14,782 nt of DNA, from the NCBI GenBank assembly GCA_023396045.1, contig JAEWXD010000040.1, positions 1 through 14,782 of the forward strand, read 5' to 3'. The translations under genes were made by a program, and so were the position numbers. This DNA comes from Bacillota bacterium (GTDB taxonomy: Bacteria; Bacillota; Clostridia; Christensenellales; Aristaeellaceae). Below, piece by piece: positions 1-8,078 of the stretch. Position 1 is the stretch's first letter. Each line of letters begins with the position of its first letter. Under the pieces are notes generated by a model. The model ran no database searches, was not told the origin of the DNA, and saw nothing but the letters and a program-made list of their open reading frames with translations.

Positions 1-2
1 AA

Positions 3-698
3 CAAGGCCATCGCACCTTCATGCTTTGCAATCCTCATAATCCTGTATCTCGTTGCTGGCGCAAAGAAGAACTAAAAGCATTGTTGCTATTGGCTCAAAA
101 ATACAATGTAAATGTTATTTCCGATGAAATTCATGCAGATTTTGTATATGAACCTTTGCAGTTTACTTCTATAATGCAAATTGCAGATGAGTTAGGTTAT
201 GCAAATGTAATTTGTTTATATGCACCTAGCAAAACCTTTAATGTGGCCGGCTTACAGCAATCTATGCTTGTAAGTAAAAATGAACAAATTCTTGCCAAAG
301 TGCAACAGGATATGAACGCTCATGGCATAGAAACCGGAAATATTTTTGGTATGATTGCGGCCAGCGTTGCTTTTTCTGAATGTGATGATTGGTTAGCTGG
401 CTTAAAACATTACTTAACGGGGTCTAAAGAATTACTTGTGCAAGAATTACATACCCATTTGCCCAAAATTAAAGTTACACCTATAGAAGCTACTTTTTTA
501 GCTTGGATGGATTGTAGAGAATACGGCTTATCCTGTAGTGATTTAATGAAACGCACCACAGAGAACAAAGTATTATTTACCGAAGGTACCTTCTTCTCTA
601 AAACATTGGGTGAAGGCTTTATGCGATTTAATTTTGGTTGCCCAAGGAAAAATATTGTTGAAGGCGTACAAAGATTAAAAAGATCATTAGAAATATAA
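3..698 (+). CDS. patB: PatB/MalY-type PLP-dependent cystathionine beta-lyase (5'-truncated)
   Basis: This is the C-terminal part, about 232 residues, of a fold-type I aminotransferase-like enzyme. The frame is open from base 3 to the window edge, so the true start lies upstream; family members are near 390 residues. Visible motifs are the NPHNP substrate/cofactor loop (bases 30-44), the Asp of SDEIHADF that pairs with the PLP pyridine nitrogen (codon 123-125), the Schiff-base Lys in APSKTFNVAGL (codon 231-233), and the carboxylate-binding Arg in MRFNFGCPR (codon 624-626). The NPHNP, IHADF and SKTFN signatures are typical of PatB/MalY C-S lyases, which cleave cystathionine or cysteine conjugates to a thiol, pyruvate and ammonia in the cytosol. 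The usual Gly after NPHNPx is Ser here (NPVSR). The stop overlaps the Shine-Dalgarno of pepV, so the two genes are probably cotranscribed. A plain aminotransferase activity is not excluded. Confidence 0.85.
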   Translation, partial: QGHRTFMLCNPHNPVSRCWRKEELKALLLLAQKYNVNVISDEIHADFVYEPLQFTSIMQIADELGYANVICLYAPSKTFNVAGLQQSMLVSKNEQILAKVQQDMNAHGIETGNIFGMIAASVAFSECDDWLAGLKHYLTGSKELLVQELHTHLPKIKVTPIEATFLAWMDCREYGLSCSDLMKRTTENKVLFTEGTFFSKTLGEGFMRFNFGCPRKNIVEGVQRLKRSLEI

Positions 699-709
699 GG
701 AGTAAACAA

Positions 710-2083
710 ATGAATCAACAAGTATTACAGTTTATTGAACAAAATAAAGAGGAAATGATATCTACTTTGGCAGAATGGATTAAAGTGCCAAGCGTAAAAT
801 CTGCCCCCGCCCCCAATGCGCCTATGGGTGAAGAGATTGGTAAAATGTTAGAAAAAGCAATGCAAGATTGTAAAAATATCGGCCTTGATGTTCGTAATTT
901 TGATGGTTATGCTTGTGATGCACGTATGGGCAAAATTGGTGAGGATCCTCTTGCTGTATTGGCACATATTGACGTGGTTCCTACAGGCGATAACTGGGAA
1001 AAAGATCCCTTTGGTGCCATTATCGAAGATGGATATATGTATGGTAGGGGAACCCAAGACGATAAAGGCCCTGCCGTTGCCGCTTTGTTTGCTATGAAAG
1101 CAATCTTACAAGCCAATGTACCTCTTAAAAGGGAAATTCGATTAATTCTTGGTACAGATGAAGAATCTGGTTGGGAATGTATGAAATACTATCATCAGCA
1201 TTGTGATATGCCCAGAAGTGGTTTTTCTCCTGATGCCAGCTATCCTGTAATCAATACAGAAAAAGGTCAAATTCGTGTGGACGTTACAGCTAAACCCAGC
1301 AAAGAAGGTTTGCAAGTTGTAAAATTATACACTGGTGAACGCACTAATGTTATCCCGGGTAAATGTGAAGCAACTGTTGTTGGTGATGCTGCTCTTGCAG
1401 AAAAAGCAAAACAGTTTGCTTGTGAAATGGATTGCCCGCTTGCAGTACGTGTAGATGGTACTCATGTAGTTTTAGAAACAACTGGTATTCCTGGCCATGC
1501 TGCTATGCCGGAAGGTGCAAGAAGTGCAGTTGGTTTAATGCTTCGTTTACTTGAAAAATTGGGGGCAAAAGGTGCAATTGCTGGTCTTGCTCAAAAGGTT
1601 GGTTCTGAAGTATATGGTGAATCTTTGGGAATTCAAGTGCAAGATAAAACAAGTGGCCCCTTAACTTTAAATATGGGTATCATTCGAATTGATGCAGAAC
1701 AAGTGTATACTGTATTTGATATCAGATTCCCAATGCTTGCAAACCATAATGCGTTATTTAACACCATTCAAGCTACATTGGCACCCTTTGGCTTTACAGC
1801 CGCTCTCATGAGTGTAACAGAACCACATCATGTTTCACCAAGTACAGAATTGGTACAAAAACTATTACAAGCTTATAGAGAAGAAACCGGCGATATGTCC
1901 GAACCTATGGCTACTGGTGGTGGTACTTATGCTAAAACCTTAGAAGAAGGTGTTGCTTTTGGTAGTATTTTCCCAGATGAATTAGAACTTGCTCACCAAG
2001 CTGGCGAAAAATGCAGTATAGATAATTTGATGAGAAATGCCAGAATTATTGCAAATGCACTCTTGCTTTTAGCAGGTGAATGA
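710..2083 (+). CDS. pepV: Dipeptidase PepV (M20 family metallopeptidase)
   Basis: A 457-residue cytosolic di-zinc peptidase that splits dipeptides, commonly those with an N-terminal beta-Ala or D-Ala, in peptide utilisation. All M20/PepV catalytic positions are present. H86 and D88 sit in LAHIDVVP. D118 is the bridging Asp in YGRGTQDDKG. E151/E152 in GTDEESG are the general base and a metal ligand. D175 is in GFSPDASYP. H429 is the C-terminal metal ligand in ELAHQAGEK. Spacing and length match lactobacillal PepV (about 470 residues). The lid domain lies roughly at residues 185-360. The ATG is preceded by AAGGAG (697-702) at 7 bases, overlapping the TAA of the upstream lyase. The gene ends in an ATGA overlap with the HAD gene, which suggests translational coupling. 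The lyase next door suggests a small amino-acid/peptide scavenging cluster; that link is inference. Confidence 0.93.
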   Translation: MNQQVLQFIEQNKEEMISTLAEWIKVPSVKSAPAPNAPMGEEIGKMLEKAMQDCKNIGLDVRNFDGYACDARMGKIGEDPLAVLAHIDVVPTGDNWEKDPFGAIIEDGYMYGRGTQDDKGPAVAALFAMKAILQANVPLKREIRLILGTDEESGWECMKYYHQHCDMPRSGFSPDASYPVINTEKGQIRVDVTAKPSKEGLQVVKLYTGERTNVIPGKCEATVVGDAALAEKAKQFACEMDCPLAVRVDGTHVVLETTGIPGHAAMPEGARSAVGLMLRLLEKLGAKGAIAGLAQKVGSEVYGESLGIQVQDKTSGPLTLNMGIIRIDAEQVYTVFDIRFPMLANHNALFNTIQATLAPFGFTAALMSVTEPHHVSPSTELVQKLLQAYREETGDMSEPMATGGGTYAKTLEEGVAFGSIFPDELELAHQAGEKCSIDNLMRNARIIANALLLLAGE

Positions 2084-2679
2084 TGAAATATAAGAATATT
2101 GTTTTCGATTTGGGGAGAGTTCTTTTGGATTTCTCTCCAAATCGTATTCTATCGTATTATTTATCAAATACGGAAGATATCGCTTTACTTGAAAAACTCG
2201 TTTTTCAAAATCAAATTTGGAATGATGTAGACCAAGGTATTGCAAGCGAAGAAGATGTCATTGCTTTTGCAAAAGCAAATACAGAAGAGCGATTGCACAA
2301 TTGCATAGAAAATATATTTCATAACTGGTATATGCATTTTGTGGAAGTAAATGGTGCGAAAGCTTTTGTAGAATTGCTTATTAAGCAAGGTTACCGGTTG
2401 TATTTGTTAAGCAATGTAAACGATAAATTTTTTTATTTACAGAAGCATTTTCCGCTTCTACAAAATTTTCCCAATTATGTTATTTCTTGTGAAGAAAAAA
2501 TAATTAAACCAAACGAAGATATTTATCGTCGCTTACTCCAAAAATTTAATTTGCAAGCTCATGATTGCCTTTTTATTGATGACAAAGAAGAAAATGTACT
2601 ATCTGCTAAAAACATTGGTATGCAGGCAGTAGTATTCAAAAATTATGAAGATAAAGAACTTTTGCAATATTTTGAATAA
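2080..2679 (+). CDS. HAD-superfamily hydrolase, subfamily IA (YihX-like phosphatase)
   Basis: A 199-residue cytosolic haloacid dehalogenase-type hydrolase, probably a small-molecule phosphatase. Motif I is FDLGRVLLDF with nucleophile D10. Motif II is LLSNVND with S111. Motif III is K143 in EKIIKPNEDIY. Motif IV is LFIDDKEENV with D167/D168. An alpha-helical cap fits between residues 15 and 95. The Asp usually two residues after the nucleophile is Gly12. This DxG form is known from the YihX-like branch (E. coli YihX is an alpha-glucose-1-phosphate phosphatase with FDLGNV), so activity is not ruled out. The start overlaps the pepV stop (ATGA), and a second ATG follows at once at 2083. The 3' end overlaps the putative start of the next frame by 35 bases. 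A terminator-like hairpin follows the stop. The substrate cannot be told from sequence. Confidence 0.88.
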   Translation: MMKYKNIVFDLGRVLLDFSPNRILSYYLSNTEDIALLEKLVFQNQIWNDVDQGIASEEDVIAFAKANTEERLHNCIENIFHNWYMHFVEVNGAKAFVELLIKQGYRLYLLSNVNDKFFYLQKHFPLLQNFPNYVISCEEKIIKPNEDIYRRLLQKFNLQAHDCLFIDDKEENVLSAKNIGMQAVVFKNYEDKELLQYFE

Positions 2680-3916
2680 AAAAAACATAGCCTATTTTAT
2701 AGGCTTGTTTTTCATGTGTGTATATAGTATTTGGTTGTTGTTTCCAAGTGTACAAAGTTTTTTAGGGGCTAGGTTTGCTATTGCCGGTATGGGTATTTTT
2801 GCCATGGCAGTGTTGTGCAACAGAGTATTTTTAAAATCATGTTATAAACAATTTTTCATGAGTTGCATATTATCAAGTATCATTAGTGCACATTTTACAA
2901 TGGTATATTCGGTAGGCTTAGCTAATTTTATGATATTGTTTCCACAGATTTTTATGCTGTTTTTCCCAGCCTTATTTGTGCAGTATTGCAAGCATAAAAA
3001 ATATGCAGTTGCAGCAGTTTATATGGCATTTATAGGCATGCTGGTAACGTCAATTATTAGTGTGCTATGGTTAATAAAATCACCCAACGCTGCTAGAACC
3101 TTAGGTTTTGGTACGGCAGATCAACAGTATTTAAAATATTTAATGTCCTTAGGTATTGGCGGTTTCGGTTTTTCTTATGCGGTTGCATTTTCTGCTGCTA
3201 TTTGCTTATATTTTGCTTTTGTATATAAAAAAAATTGGATTAAGTTATTGTTTTTTTGTGCATTTTTCATTTTTGCAATAAATACAATTTTATCTAAATA
3301 TTTCTTAGCAATTTTTATATTGTTCTTTTTAACATTTGGTATTTTGCTTCATTTTATACTGCAAAGCATTTTTCAAAAATGTAAAAAAGAATACCGATGG
3401 TATTATACCTTTATCGCAATACTGCTTATAAGTATAGTAATATATATTCTGTTAGCGCCGATATTAAATTTTGTATATAACATTTTAATAGAGTATGAGT
3501 TTCAAGATTATGCCTCTAAAGTACTTGCCATAAAATATGTAGCCGTAGACCATATATTCGACAGCTTACAATTACAGCGTTTTAACAATTATTTACAAGG
3601 CATACATACTATTGTCGAGTCTCCGTGGATAGGTATTCGTATAGACAGAAATTTAAGTATCTCTGGCCACTCCACATTCATTGACTTAATGGCGGATTCT
3701 GGTATACCTGCAAGTGTTTTTACTTTTAGTTGTTTCATTGCTTTATTAAATATCATATATAAAGATATGATATTTAAATCATCAAAGTTTATAATATATT
3801 GGATATTGGCAGCATTGTTTATACTTTCTGCATTTAATGTTATAATATATATGCGAGAGGTATTTTTAGTAATTTCTTTGCTACCACTGTTTTTACATTA
3901 TCATTTTCAAGAATAG
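2645..3916 (+). CDS. Polytopic membrane protein, O-antigen ligase/polymerase-like
   Basis: Up to 423 residues with about 11-12 predicted transmembrane helices, roughly at residues 15-37, 43-63, 70-92, 95-115, 120-144, 168-193, 198-215, 218-240, 252-275, 355-372, 382-401 and 404-420. A long extracytoplasmic-type loop (about 280-352) holds R312, then ESPWIGIRID, then SGHSTFIDLMADSGIP. This resembles the 'spxxGxG ... HNxyL ... GipG' pattern of the Wzy_C / O-antigen ligase family, with H342 in the usual His position. A role in polymerising or ligating an undecaprenyl-linked surface glycan is inferred; no glycosyltransferase genes are nearby. The start is unclear. ATG 2645 lies 35 bases inside the HAD gene without a good Shine-Dalgarno. 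TTG 2672 gives a natural NKKN-TM1 N-terminus. ATG 2714 would cut into TM1. The gene is very AT-rich. It could instead be an unclassified transporter-like protein. Confidence 0.7.
   Translation: MKIKNFCNILNKKNIAYFIGLFFMCVYSIWLLFPSVQSFLGARFAIAGMGIFAMAVLCNRVFLKSCYKQFFMSCILSSIISAHFTMVYSVGLANFMILFPQIFMLFFPALFVQYCKHKKYAVAAVYMAFIGMLVTSIISVLWLIKSPNAARTLGFGTADQQYLKYLMSLGIGGFGFSYAVAFSAAICLYFAFVYKKNWIKLLFFCAFFIFAINTILSKYFLAIFILFFLTFGILLHFILQSIFQKCKKEYRWYYTFIAILLISIVIYILLAPILNFVYNILIEYEFQDYASKVLAIKYVAVDHIFDSLQLQRFNNYLQGIHTIVESPWIGIRIDRNLSISGHSTFIDLMADSGIPASVFTFSCFIALLNIIYKDMIFKSSKFIIYWILAALFILSAFNVIIYMREVFLVISLLPLFLHYHFQE
2681..2712 (+). terminator. Terminator-like hairpin directly after the HAD gene
   Basis: The 6-bp stem AGCCTA (2689-2694) / TAGGCT (2700-2705) has a 5-base TTTTA loop. 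Beyond a small 2x1 internal loop it extends as AAAAAC (2681-2686) / GTTTTT (2707-2712), and it ends in a run of five T. It begins one base after the HAD stop codon. That is the geometry of an intrinsic, possibly bidirectional, terminator. It also lies within the first codons of the membrane-protein frame that starts at 2645 or 2672. It is therefore either a real terminator or attenuator, or a coincidence of an AT-rich transmembrane-coding sequence. No folding energy was computed. Confidence 0.5.
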
Positions 3917-3924
3917 GAATTTAC

Positions 3925-4956
3925 ATGCAAATCAATGAGATATTAAACAAAAAGAATATACGTATTTTAGCACTGGAAACTTCATGTGACGAAACGGCTG
4001 CAGCTATTGTAGAAAACGGTACAAAACTACTTTCCAATGTTGTAAATTCTCAAATAGAAATTCATAAGCTATATGGGGGCGTTGTTCCGGAAATAGCAAG
4101 CCGTGCTCATGTGGAAGTTTGTGACACTGTTATAGATACTGCGCTTGCACAAGCAAATTTAAATTTTGATGATATTGATTGTTTTGCTGTTACTTACGGC
4201 CCTGGTTTAGTAGGGGCTTTACTAACTGGTGTTTCTTGCATGAAAGGCCTTGCATATGCTTGCAATAAACCTTTGATTCCAGTAAACCATATTCATGGGC
4301 ATGTGTATGCAAATTATTTATCTAAAATAAAACCGGAATTACCATTTGTATGTTTAATTGCCAGTGGCGGCCATTCTCATATTGTTATTATGCGTAAGGA
4401 AAATGAATATCAAATTGTTGGTAAAACGATGGACGATGCAGCCGGCGAAGCTTTTGATAAAGCAGCACGTGTATTAAATTTGCCTTACCCCGGCGGGCCG
4501 AAACTTTCCGAGCTTGCCAAACATGGTGATAAAACTGCCTTACAATTGCCAACCCCAAAAGTTGAAAATCCATATGATTTTAGTTTTTCTGGTTTAAAAA
4601 CTGCATTTATAAATGCAGTGCATAAGTTAGAACAAAAAAACATGGAAATACCGAAAGCTGATTTTGCTTGCGCTTTTGAAGAAAAAATTACGGATATATT
4701 AGTGCAAAAAACAATACAAGTAGCACTTGATTTTCAATTGCATCATGTATGCATTGCCGGTGGCGTATCTGCAAACCGTAGACTGCGCGAAAAAATGCAA
4801 CAAGCTTGTACAGAAAATCACTTACAGTTGTATCTTCCAAATTTAGAATTTTGTACAGACAATGCAGCTATGATAGCATCTGCTGCATATTACACGCTTA
4901 AAAATGGAAAACTTGCTGGTCTTGATTTAAACGCAGTACCAAATTTGTCAATATAA
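3925..4956 (+). CDS. tsaD: tRNA N6-adenosine threonylcarbamoyltransferase TsaD
   Basis: A 343-residue ASKHA-fold protein. It transfers the threonylcarbamoyl group of TC-AMP to A37 of ANN-decoding tRNAs, working with TsaB and TsaE, which are not in this window. Hallmarks in order are ALETSCDETAAAIV (16-29), YGPGLVGALLTG (91-102), the metal-binding HIHGH (H122, H126), ASGGHSHIV (146-154), DDAAGEAFDKAARVL (170-184), PYPGGP, FSFSGLKTA (219-227), IAGGVSANRRLRE, and CTDNAAMIA whose D312 is the third metal ligand. Length matches the family (about 335-345). The N-terminus is some 12 residues longer than usual before RILALETSCDE. ATG 3925 is still favoured because AGGA (3915-3918) stands 6 bases upstream. 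The gene follows the membrane-protein stop by 8 bases and precedes phoH by 10, so it is probably cotranscribed with phoH. Confidence 0.97.
   Translation: MQINEILNKKNIRILALETSCDETAAAIVENGTKLLSNVVNSQIEIHKLYGGVVPEIASRAHVEVCDTVIDTALAQANLNFDDIDCFAVTYGPGLVGALLTGVSCMKGLAYACNKPLIPVNHIHGHVYANYLSKIKPELPFVCLIASGGHSHIVIMRKENEYQIVGKTMDDAAGEAFDKAARVLNLPYPGGPKLSELAKHGDKTALQLPTPKVENPYDFSFSGLKTAFINAVHKLEQKNMEIPKADFACAFEEKITDILVQKTIQVALDFQLHHVCIAGGVSANRRLREKMQQACTENHLQLYLPNLEFCTDNAAMIASAAYYTLKNGKLAGLDLNAVPNLSI
4600..4619. repeat. Perfect 20-bp palindrome inside tsaD
   Basis: ACTGCATTTATAAATGCAGT is identical to its reverse complement over all 20 bases. It lies in codons for the conserved GLKTAFINAV region of TsaD, so protein constraint explains part of it. 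It could be an operator-like site or an RNA hairpin, but no second copy was noticed in the window and no known operator consensus clearly fits. Chance is a fair explanation. Confidence 0.4.
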
Positions 4957-4969
4957 GGAGAAGAAATTG
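4955..4969 (+). promoter_or_regulatory. Shine-Dalgarno and TTG start of phoH
   Basis: AAGGAG (4955-4960) overlaps the TAA stop of tsaD (4954-4956) and stands 6 bases before TTG 4967. This fixes the non-ATG start of phoH and gives the N-terminus MDYITKAVRI. Confidence 0.8.
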
Positions 4970-5929
4970 GATTATATTACCAAAGCAGTTCGCATACAAA
5001 ATCCGGATGTGTATTTTAATATATTTGGTGTTTGTGATGCACACTTAGAAATGTTGCAACAGGAATTTCAATTACAAATCTATTCCCAAAGCAATGAGGT
5101 TATTTGTGTAGGTAAGGAAGAAGATATTGTTTTATTTGAACGTTTTGTGCATTCCATTACAGAACTTGTTAACAAAAAACATAGGTTTGATAAGGGAAGT
5201 TTGGCATATGCCATTGCTTTATCTAAAAATAATGATCTGGATTCTTTAGAAGAATTATTAACGGAAGTTATTACGGTTACCAACAAGGGTAAGGCAATCA
5301 AATGCAAAACCATTAATCAAAGAATTTACGTTAAATGCATCGAAGCAGGCACGCTTACATTTGGTATTGGGCCTGCAGGTACAGGCAAAACTTACTTAGC
5401 CATGGCTATGGCAGTAAAAGCTTTGCGTAATAAAGAAGTAGAAAAAATAATTCTTACTCGCCCTGCTGTAGAAGCAGGGGAAAAACTTGGCTTTTTGCCA
5501 GGTGATTTAAATCAAAAAGTAGACCCTTATCTGCGCCCGCTGTTTGATGCATTGTATGATTTTGTAGGTGTAGATACCTATCAAAATTTGATTGATAAAG
5601 GCATTATAGAAATTGCCCCCCTTGCCTATATGCGCGGTAGAACTTTATCCAATGCATTTATTATATTAGATGAAGCGCAGAACACTACCAAAGAACAAAT
5701 GAAGATGTTTTTAACACGTTTTGGCTTTGGTAGTAAAGTGGTAGTAACAGGGGATTTAAGCCAGATAGATTTACCTTTTGGTAAGTTATCCGGCCTTGCA
5801 CATGCTGTACAAGTGCTAAAGGACATTAAAGATATTTCGATAATTCAATTAAGCGATATAGACGTGGTACGCAATCCACTGGTACAAAAAATAGTAAAAG
5901 CATATGAAAAATATGATCAAGAAAAATAA
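4967..5929 (+). CDS. phoH: PhoH-family ATPase (PhoL type)
   Basis: A 320-residue cytosolic P-loop ATPase related to the N-terminal half of SF1 helicases. Walker A is GPAGTGKT (K141). A conserved LTRPAVEAGEKLGFLPGD block follows at about 163-180. Walker B is FIILDEAQNTT (D235, E236). A motif III-like VVVTGDLSQIDLP lies at 258-270. The N-terminal 110 residues form the small PhoH-associated domain. The exact biochemical function is not settled. Genetic linkage to ybeY across bacteria points to RNA or ribosome metabolism, and the same linkage is present here. Translation starts at TTG behind a strong AAGGAG. The 3' end overlaps the pgpH start by 26 bases. In B. subtilis this gene usually follows the sporulation pair yqfC-yqfD; here tsaD takes that place. 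Confidence 0.95.
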   Translation: MDYITKAVRIQNPDVYFNIFGVCDAHLEMLQQEFQLQIYSQSNEVICVGKEEDIVLFERFVHSITELVNKKHRFDKGSLAYAIALSKNNDLDSLEELLTEVITVTNKGKAIKCKTINQRIYVKCIEAGTLTFGIGPAGTGKTYLAMAMAVKALRNKEVEKIILTRPAVEAGEKLGFLPGDLNQKVDPYLRPLFDALYDFVGVDTYQNLIDKGIIEIAPLAYMRGRTLSNAFIILDEAQNTTKEQMKMFLTRFGFGSKVVVTGDLSQIDLPFGKLSGLAHAVQVLKDIKDISIIQLSDIDVVRNPLVQKIVKAYEKYDQEK

Positions 5930-8078
5930 TTCGTATATAAAAAGTTTTTTTGAGCGTTTAAATTTAAAAGGTCTCTTGGCAAATTTGAGCACCAAAAACA
6001 TCATATACTATTGTATTATTACGCTTAGTGTTGCAATTTTATTTACCTTGTATTTTTTTGCAATTACTCCAGAAAAATATGATATCAAACCCGGCCAAAT
6101 TTCCCCTAAAACCATTGTTGCTCCTAAAATGGTAGTGGATATCTTAACCACCGAAAAAGAGCGTCAAGCTGCTGCAAATTTGGTAGAGCCGGTATATATA
6201 GAGAATAGTGATATTGATGATATTGTTTTTAAAGATTTTTATGCTTTGTTTGAGCAGGTGGAAAGTGTTCAAAAATATGGGGAAAGCTTAAAAAATACAG
6301 CCGAGAATAAGAATAAAGAATTTACACCTGAAGAGTTCGAATTTGCCAAAGGCATGTTAAACAACCCAATGTTTGATACTGTGCAAATAGAGGCTATTTT
6401 TAATCTCTCTTCAGAACATCTTTTGTCTTTAAAAAATAATATGCTTTCTGTTTTACAAAACACCTTAAAAGCAAATATTCGTCAAGGGAATGAAAATGAA
6501 AGTATTCAATATATGCTCATGCTTGTTGCCTATCAAACAGATATCAATACATTGCAGTATATAGTAGAACCTATATATAAGTCTGTTGTAAAACCAAACT
6601 TAATTATAGACGAGGAAGCAACCAACATTGCAAAAGAAAATGCAAAAGCAGCTGTAGAAGATGTTGTTTTTCAAAAAGGGCAAAATATTGTATTGGAGGG
6701 GAACCGTATTTATCCTTACCAATATCAATTAATTAAAGATTTAGGGCTATTACGTACAGGCAAATTCAATGCGCAAATCTATTTTGTTTTAATTGTTTTT
6801 ATTAGCTTACTTATATTATCTTTCATTAATATTTTGCGTATTATTTCTCCTGAAATATTACAAAATAATGTGAGTTTTGCTTTTGTAATGATAGCAGTAA
6901 TTAGTACATCCATTTGTTGTATTATTGCACGTTATTTGAATGTATATTTCGCACCTGTATTACTTGCCACTTTTTTAACTGCTTGCTTAATTGGAACAAG
7001 GCCGGCTATTGCAACAACGATTTTTAGTATTTTGCTTAATGTTTTATTGCTTTATGGTGCTTTAGAAGCCTATGATACAGAAATTCCGCAATTGATTATT
7101 GCTAACATTATAAGTGGTATTGCTGTTATTAGTATATTAAGAAAATCACAAAAAAGGCAAAATATATTAGTTGCGGGTACCGTTGCTGGTTTTATGCACT
7201 TTATTGTTATTTTATTTTTTGCAATTTATGGCAATGCGAATATTAAAAATAGCATGGTAAATGCTTTTGTACATTTACTCTCTGCATATATTGCAGCACT
7301 CTTAGCAATGGGTGCTCAACCTGTTTTTGAATACATATTTAATATGTGCTCCGAAAATAAATTGCTTGAATTATCTAATCCGGATCATCCACTGTTAAAA
7401 CGTGTACTATTAAAAGCACCGGGCACTTACCAACATAGTATGATGGTTGCCAATCTTTCGGAAGCGGCTGCAGAGGTAATTGGTGCAAATAGTTTATTGG
7501 TTCGTGTGGGTGCATACTATCATGATGTTGGCAAAACGGTACATCCTGAGTTCTTTAAAGAAAACCAAAGTGGGGAGAATATCCATAATACGATGGATTC
7601 CTTTGAATCGGCAGAAATTGTTATTCAACATGTAGATCAAGGTGTTAAACTTGCTAAGCAATATCGTTTACCTAAGCAAATCAGAGAATTTATTACTACA
7701 CACCACGGAAACTCTGTTGTGATGTATTTTTATCATGAAGCAAAGAAAACAAATCCGGACAAAGAGATAGATATTAATCAATTTCGCTATAAGCATTCTA
7801 AAGCAAAAACCAAAGAGCAATCCATTGTTATGTTGGCAGATACAGTAGAGGCCGCTGTAAGAACATTAAAAAATAAAAATCCAGAAATAATGTTAGAATT
7901 TATTCATACTTTGATAGATGCTAAAATGCAAGACAAACAGCTGTCTGAATCTGCTCTTACTATGCACGAAATTGAGTTGGTTTGTGAATCTTTTGTGCAT
8001 ACTTTAGAAGCCACCTACCATGAACGTATTGTATATCCGCAAATAAAATTGGAAGAAGATAATGAAACTACTATTTGA
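5904..8078 (+). CDS. pgpH: PgpH-type cyclic-di-AMP phosphodiesterase (7TM-HD family)
   Basis: A 724-residue membrane protein with the full 7TMR-HD layout. TM1 is at about 33-53, a large extracytoplasmic 7TMR-HDED domain at 54-290, and six or so helices at 292-480. A cytoplasmic HD domain at about 490-705 follows. Its metal ligands are H511 (TYQHSMMVAN), H540-D541 (AYYHDVGKT), H576 (IQHVDQG), H600/H601 (TTHHGN) and D646 (MLADTVEA). Listeria PgpH cleaves c-di-AMP to pApA with this set of residues, so an active phosphodiesterase controlling osmotic and wall homeostasis is likely. The start overlaps phoH by 26 bases with no clear Shine-Dalgarno. An in-frame ATG at 5913 is an alternative, and translational coupling to phoH is likely. 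It overlaps the next gene by 17 bases. It is the equivalent of B. subtilis yqfF in both position and content. Confidence 0.95.
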   Translation: MKNMIKKNNSYIKSFFERLNLKGLLANLSTKNIIYYCIITLSVAILFTLYFFAITPEKYDIKPGQISPKTIVAPKMVVDILTTEKERQAAANLVEPVYIENSDIDDIVFKDFYALFEQVESVQKYGESLKNTAENKNKEFTPEEFEFAKGMLNNPMFDTVQIEAIFNLSSEHLLSLKNNMLSVLQNTLKANIRQGNENESIQYMLMLVAYQTDINTLQYIVEPIYKSVVKPNLIIDEEATNIAKENAKAAVEDVVFQKGQNIVLEGNRIYPYQYQLIKDLGLLRTGKFNAQIYFVLIVFISLLILSFINILRIISPEILQNNVSFAFVMIAVISTSICCIIARYLNVYFAPVLLATFLTACLIGTRPAIATTIFSILLNVLLLYGALEAYDTEIPQLIIANIISGIAVISILRKSQKRQNILVAGTVAGFMHFIVILFFAIYGNANIKNSMVNAFVHLLSAYIAALLAMGAQPVFEYIFNMCSENKLLELSNPDHPLLKRVLLKAPGTYQHSMMVANLSEAAAEVIGANSLLVRVGAYYHDVGKTVHPEFFKENQSGENIHNTMDSFESAEIVIQHVDQGVKLAKQYRLPKQIREFITTHHGNSVVMYFYHEAKKTNPDKEIDINQFRYKHSKAKTKEQSIVMLADTVEAAVRTLKNKNPEIMLEFIHTLIDAKMQDKQLSESALTMHEIELVCESFVHTLEATYHERIVYPQIKLEEDNETTI

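Noticed and set aside
410..721. 103-codon minus-strand frame opposite the PatB/PepV boundary
   Set aside because: It lies antisense to a well-recognised lyase, has no family motif and no good Shine-Dalgarno. It is a shadow frame.
2666..3963. Similar N-terminal peptides ILNKKNI in the membrane protein and in TsaD, suggesting a duplicated start region
   Set aside because: At DNA level the two stretches differ at many positions. Asn/Lys-rich starts are common in AT-rich genomes, so coincidence is more likely.
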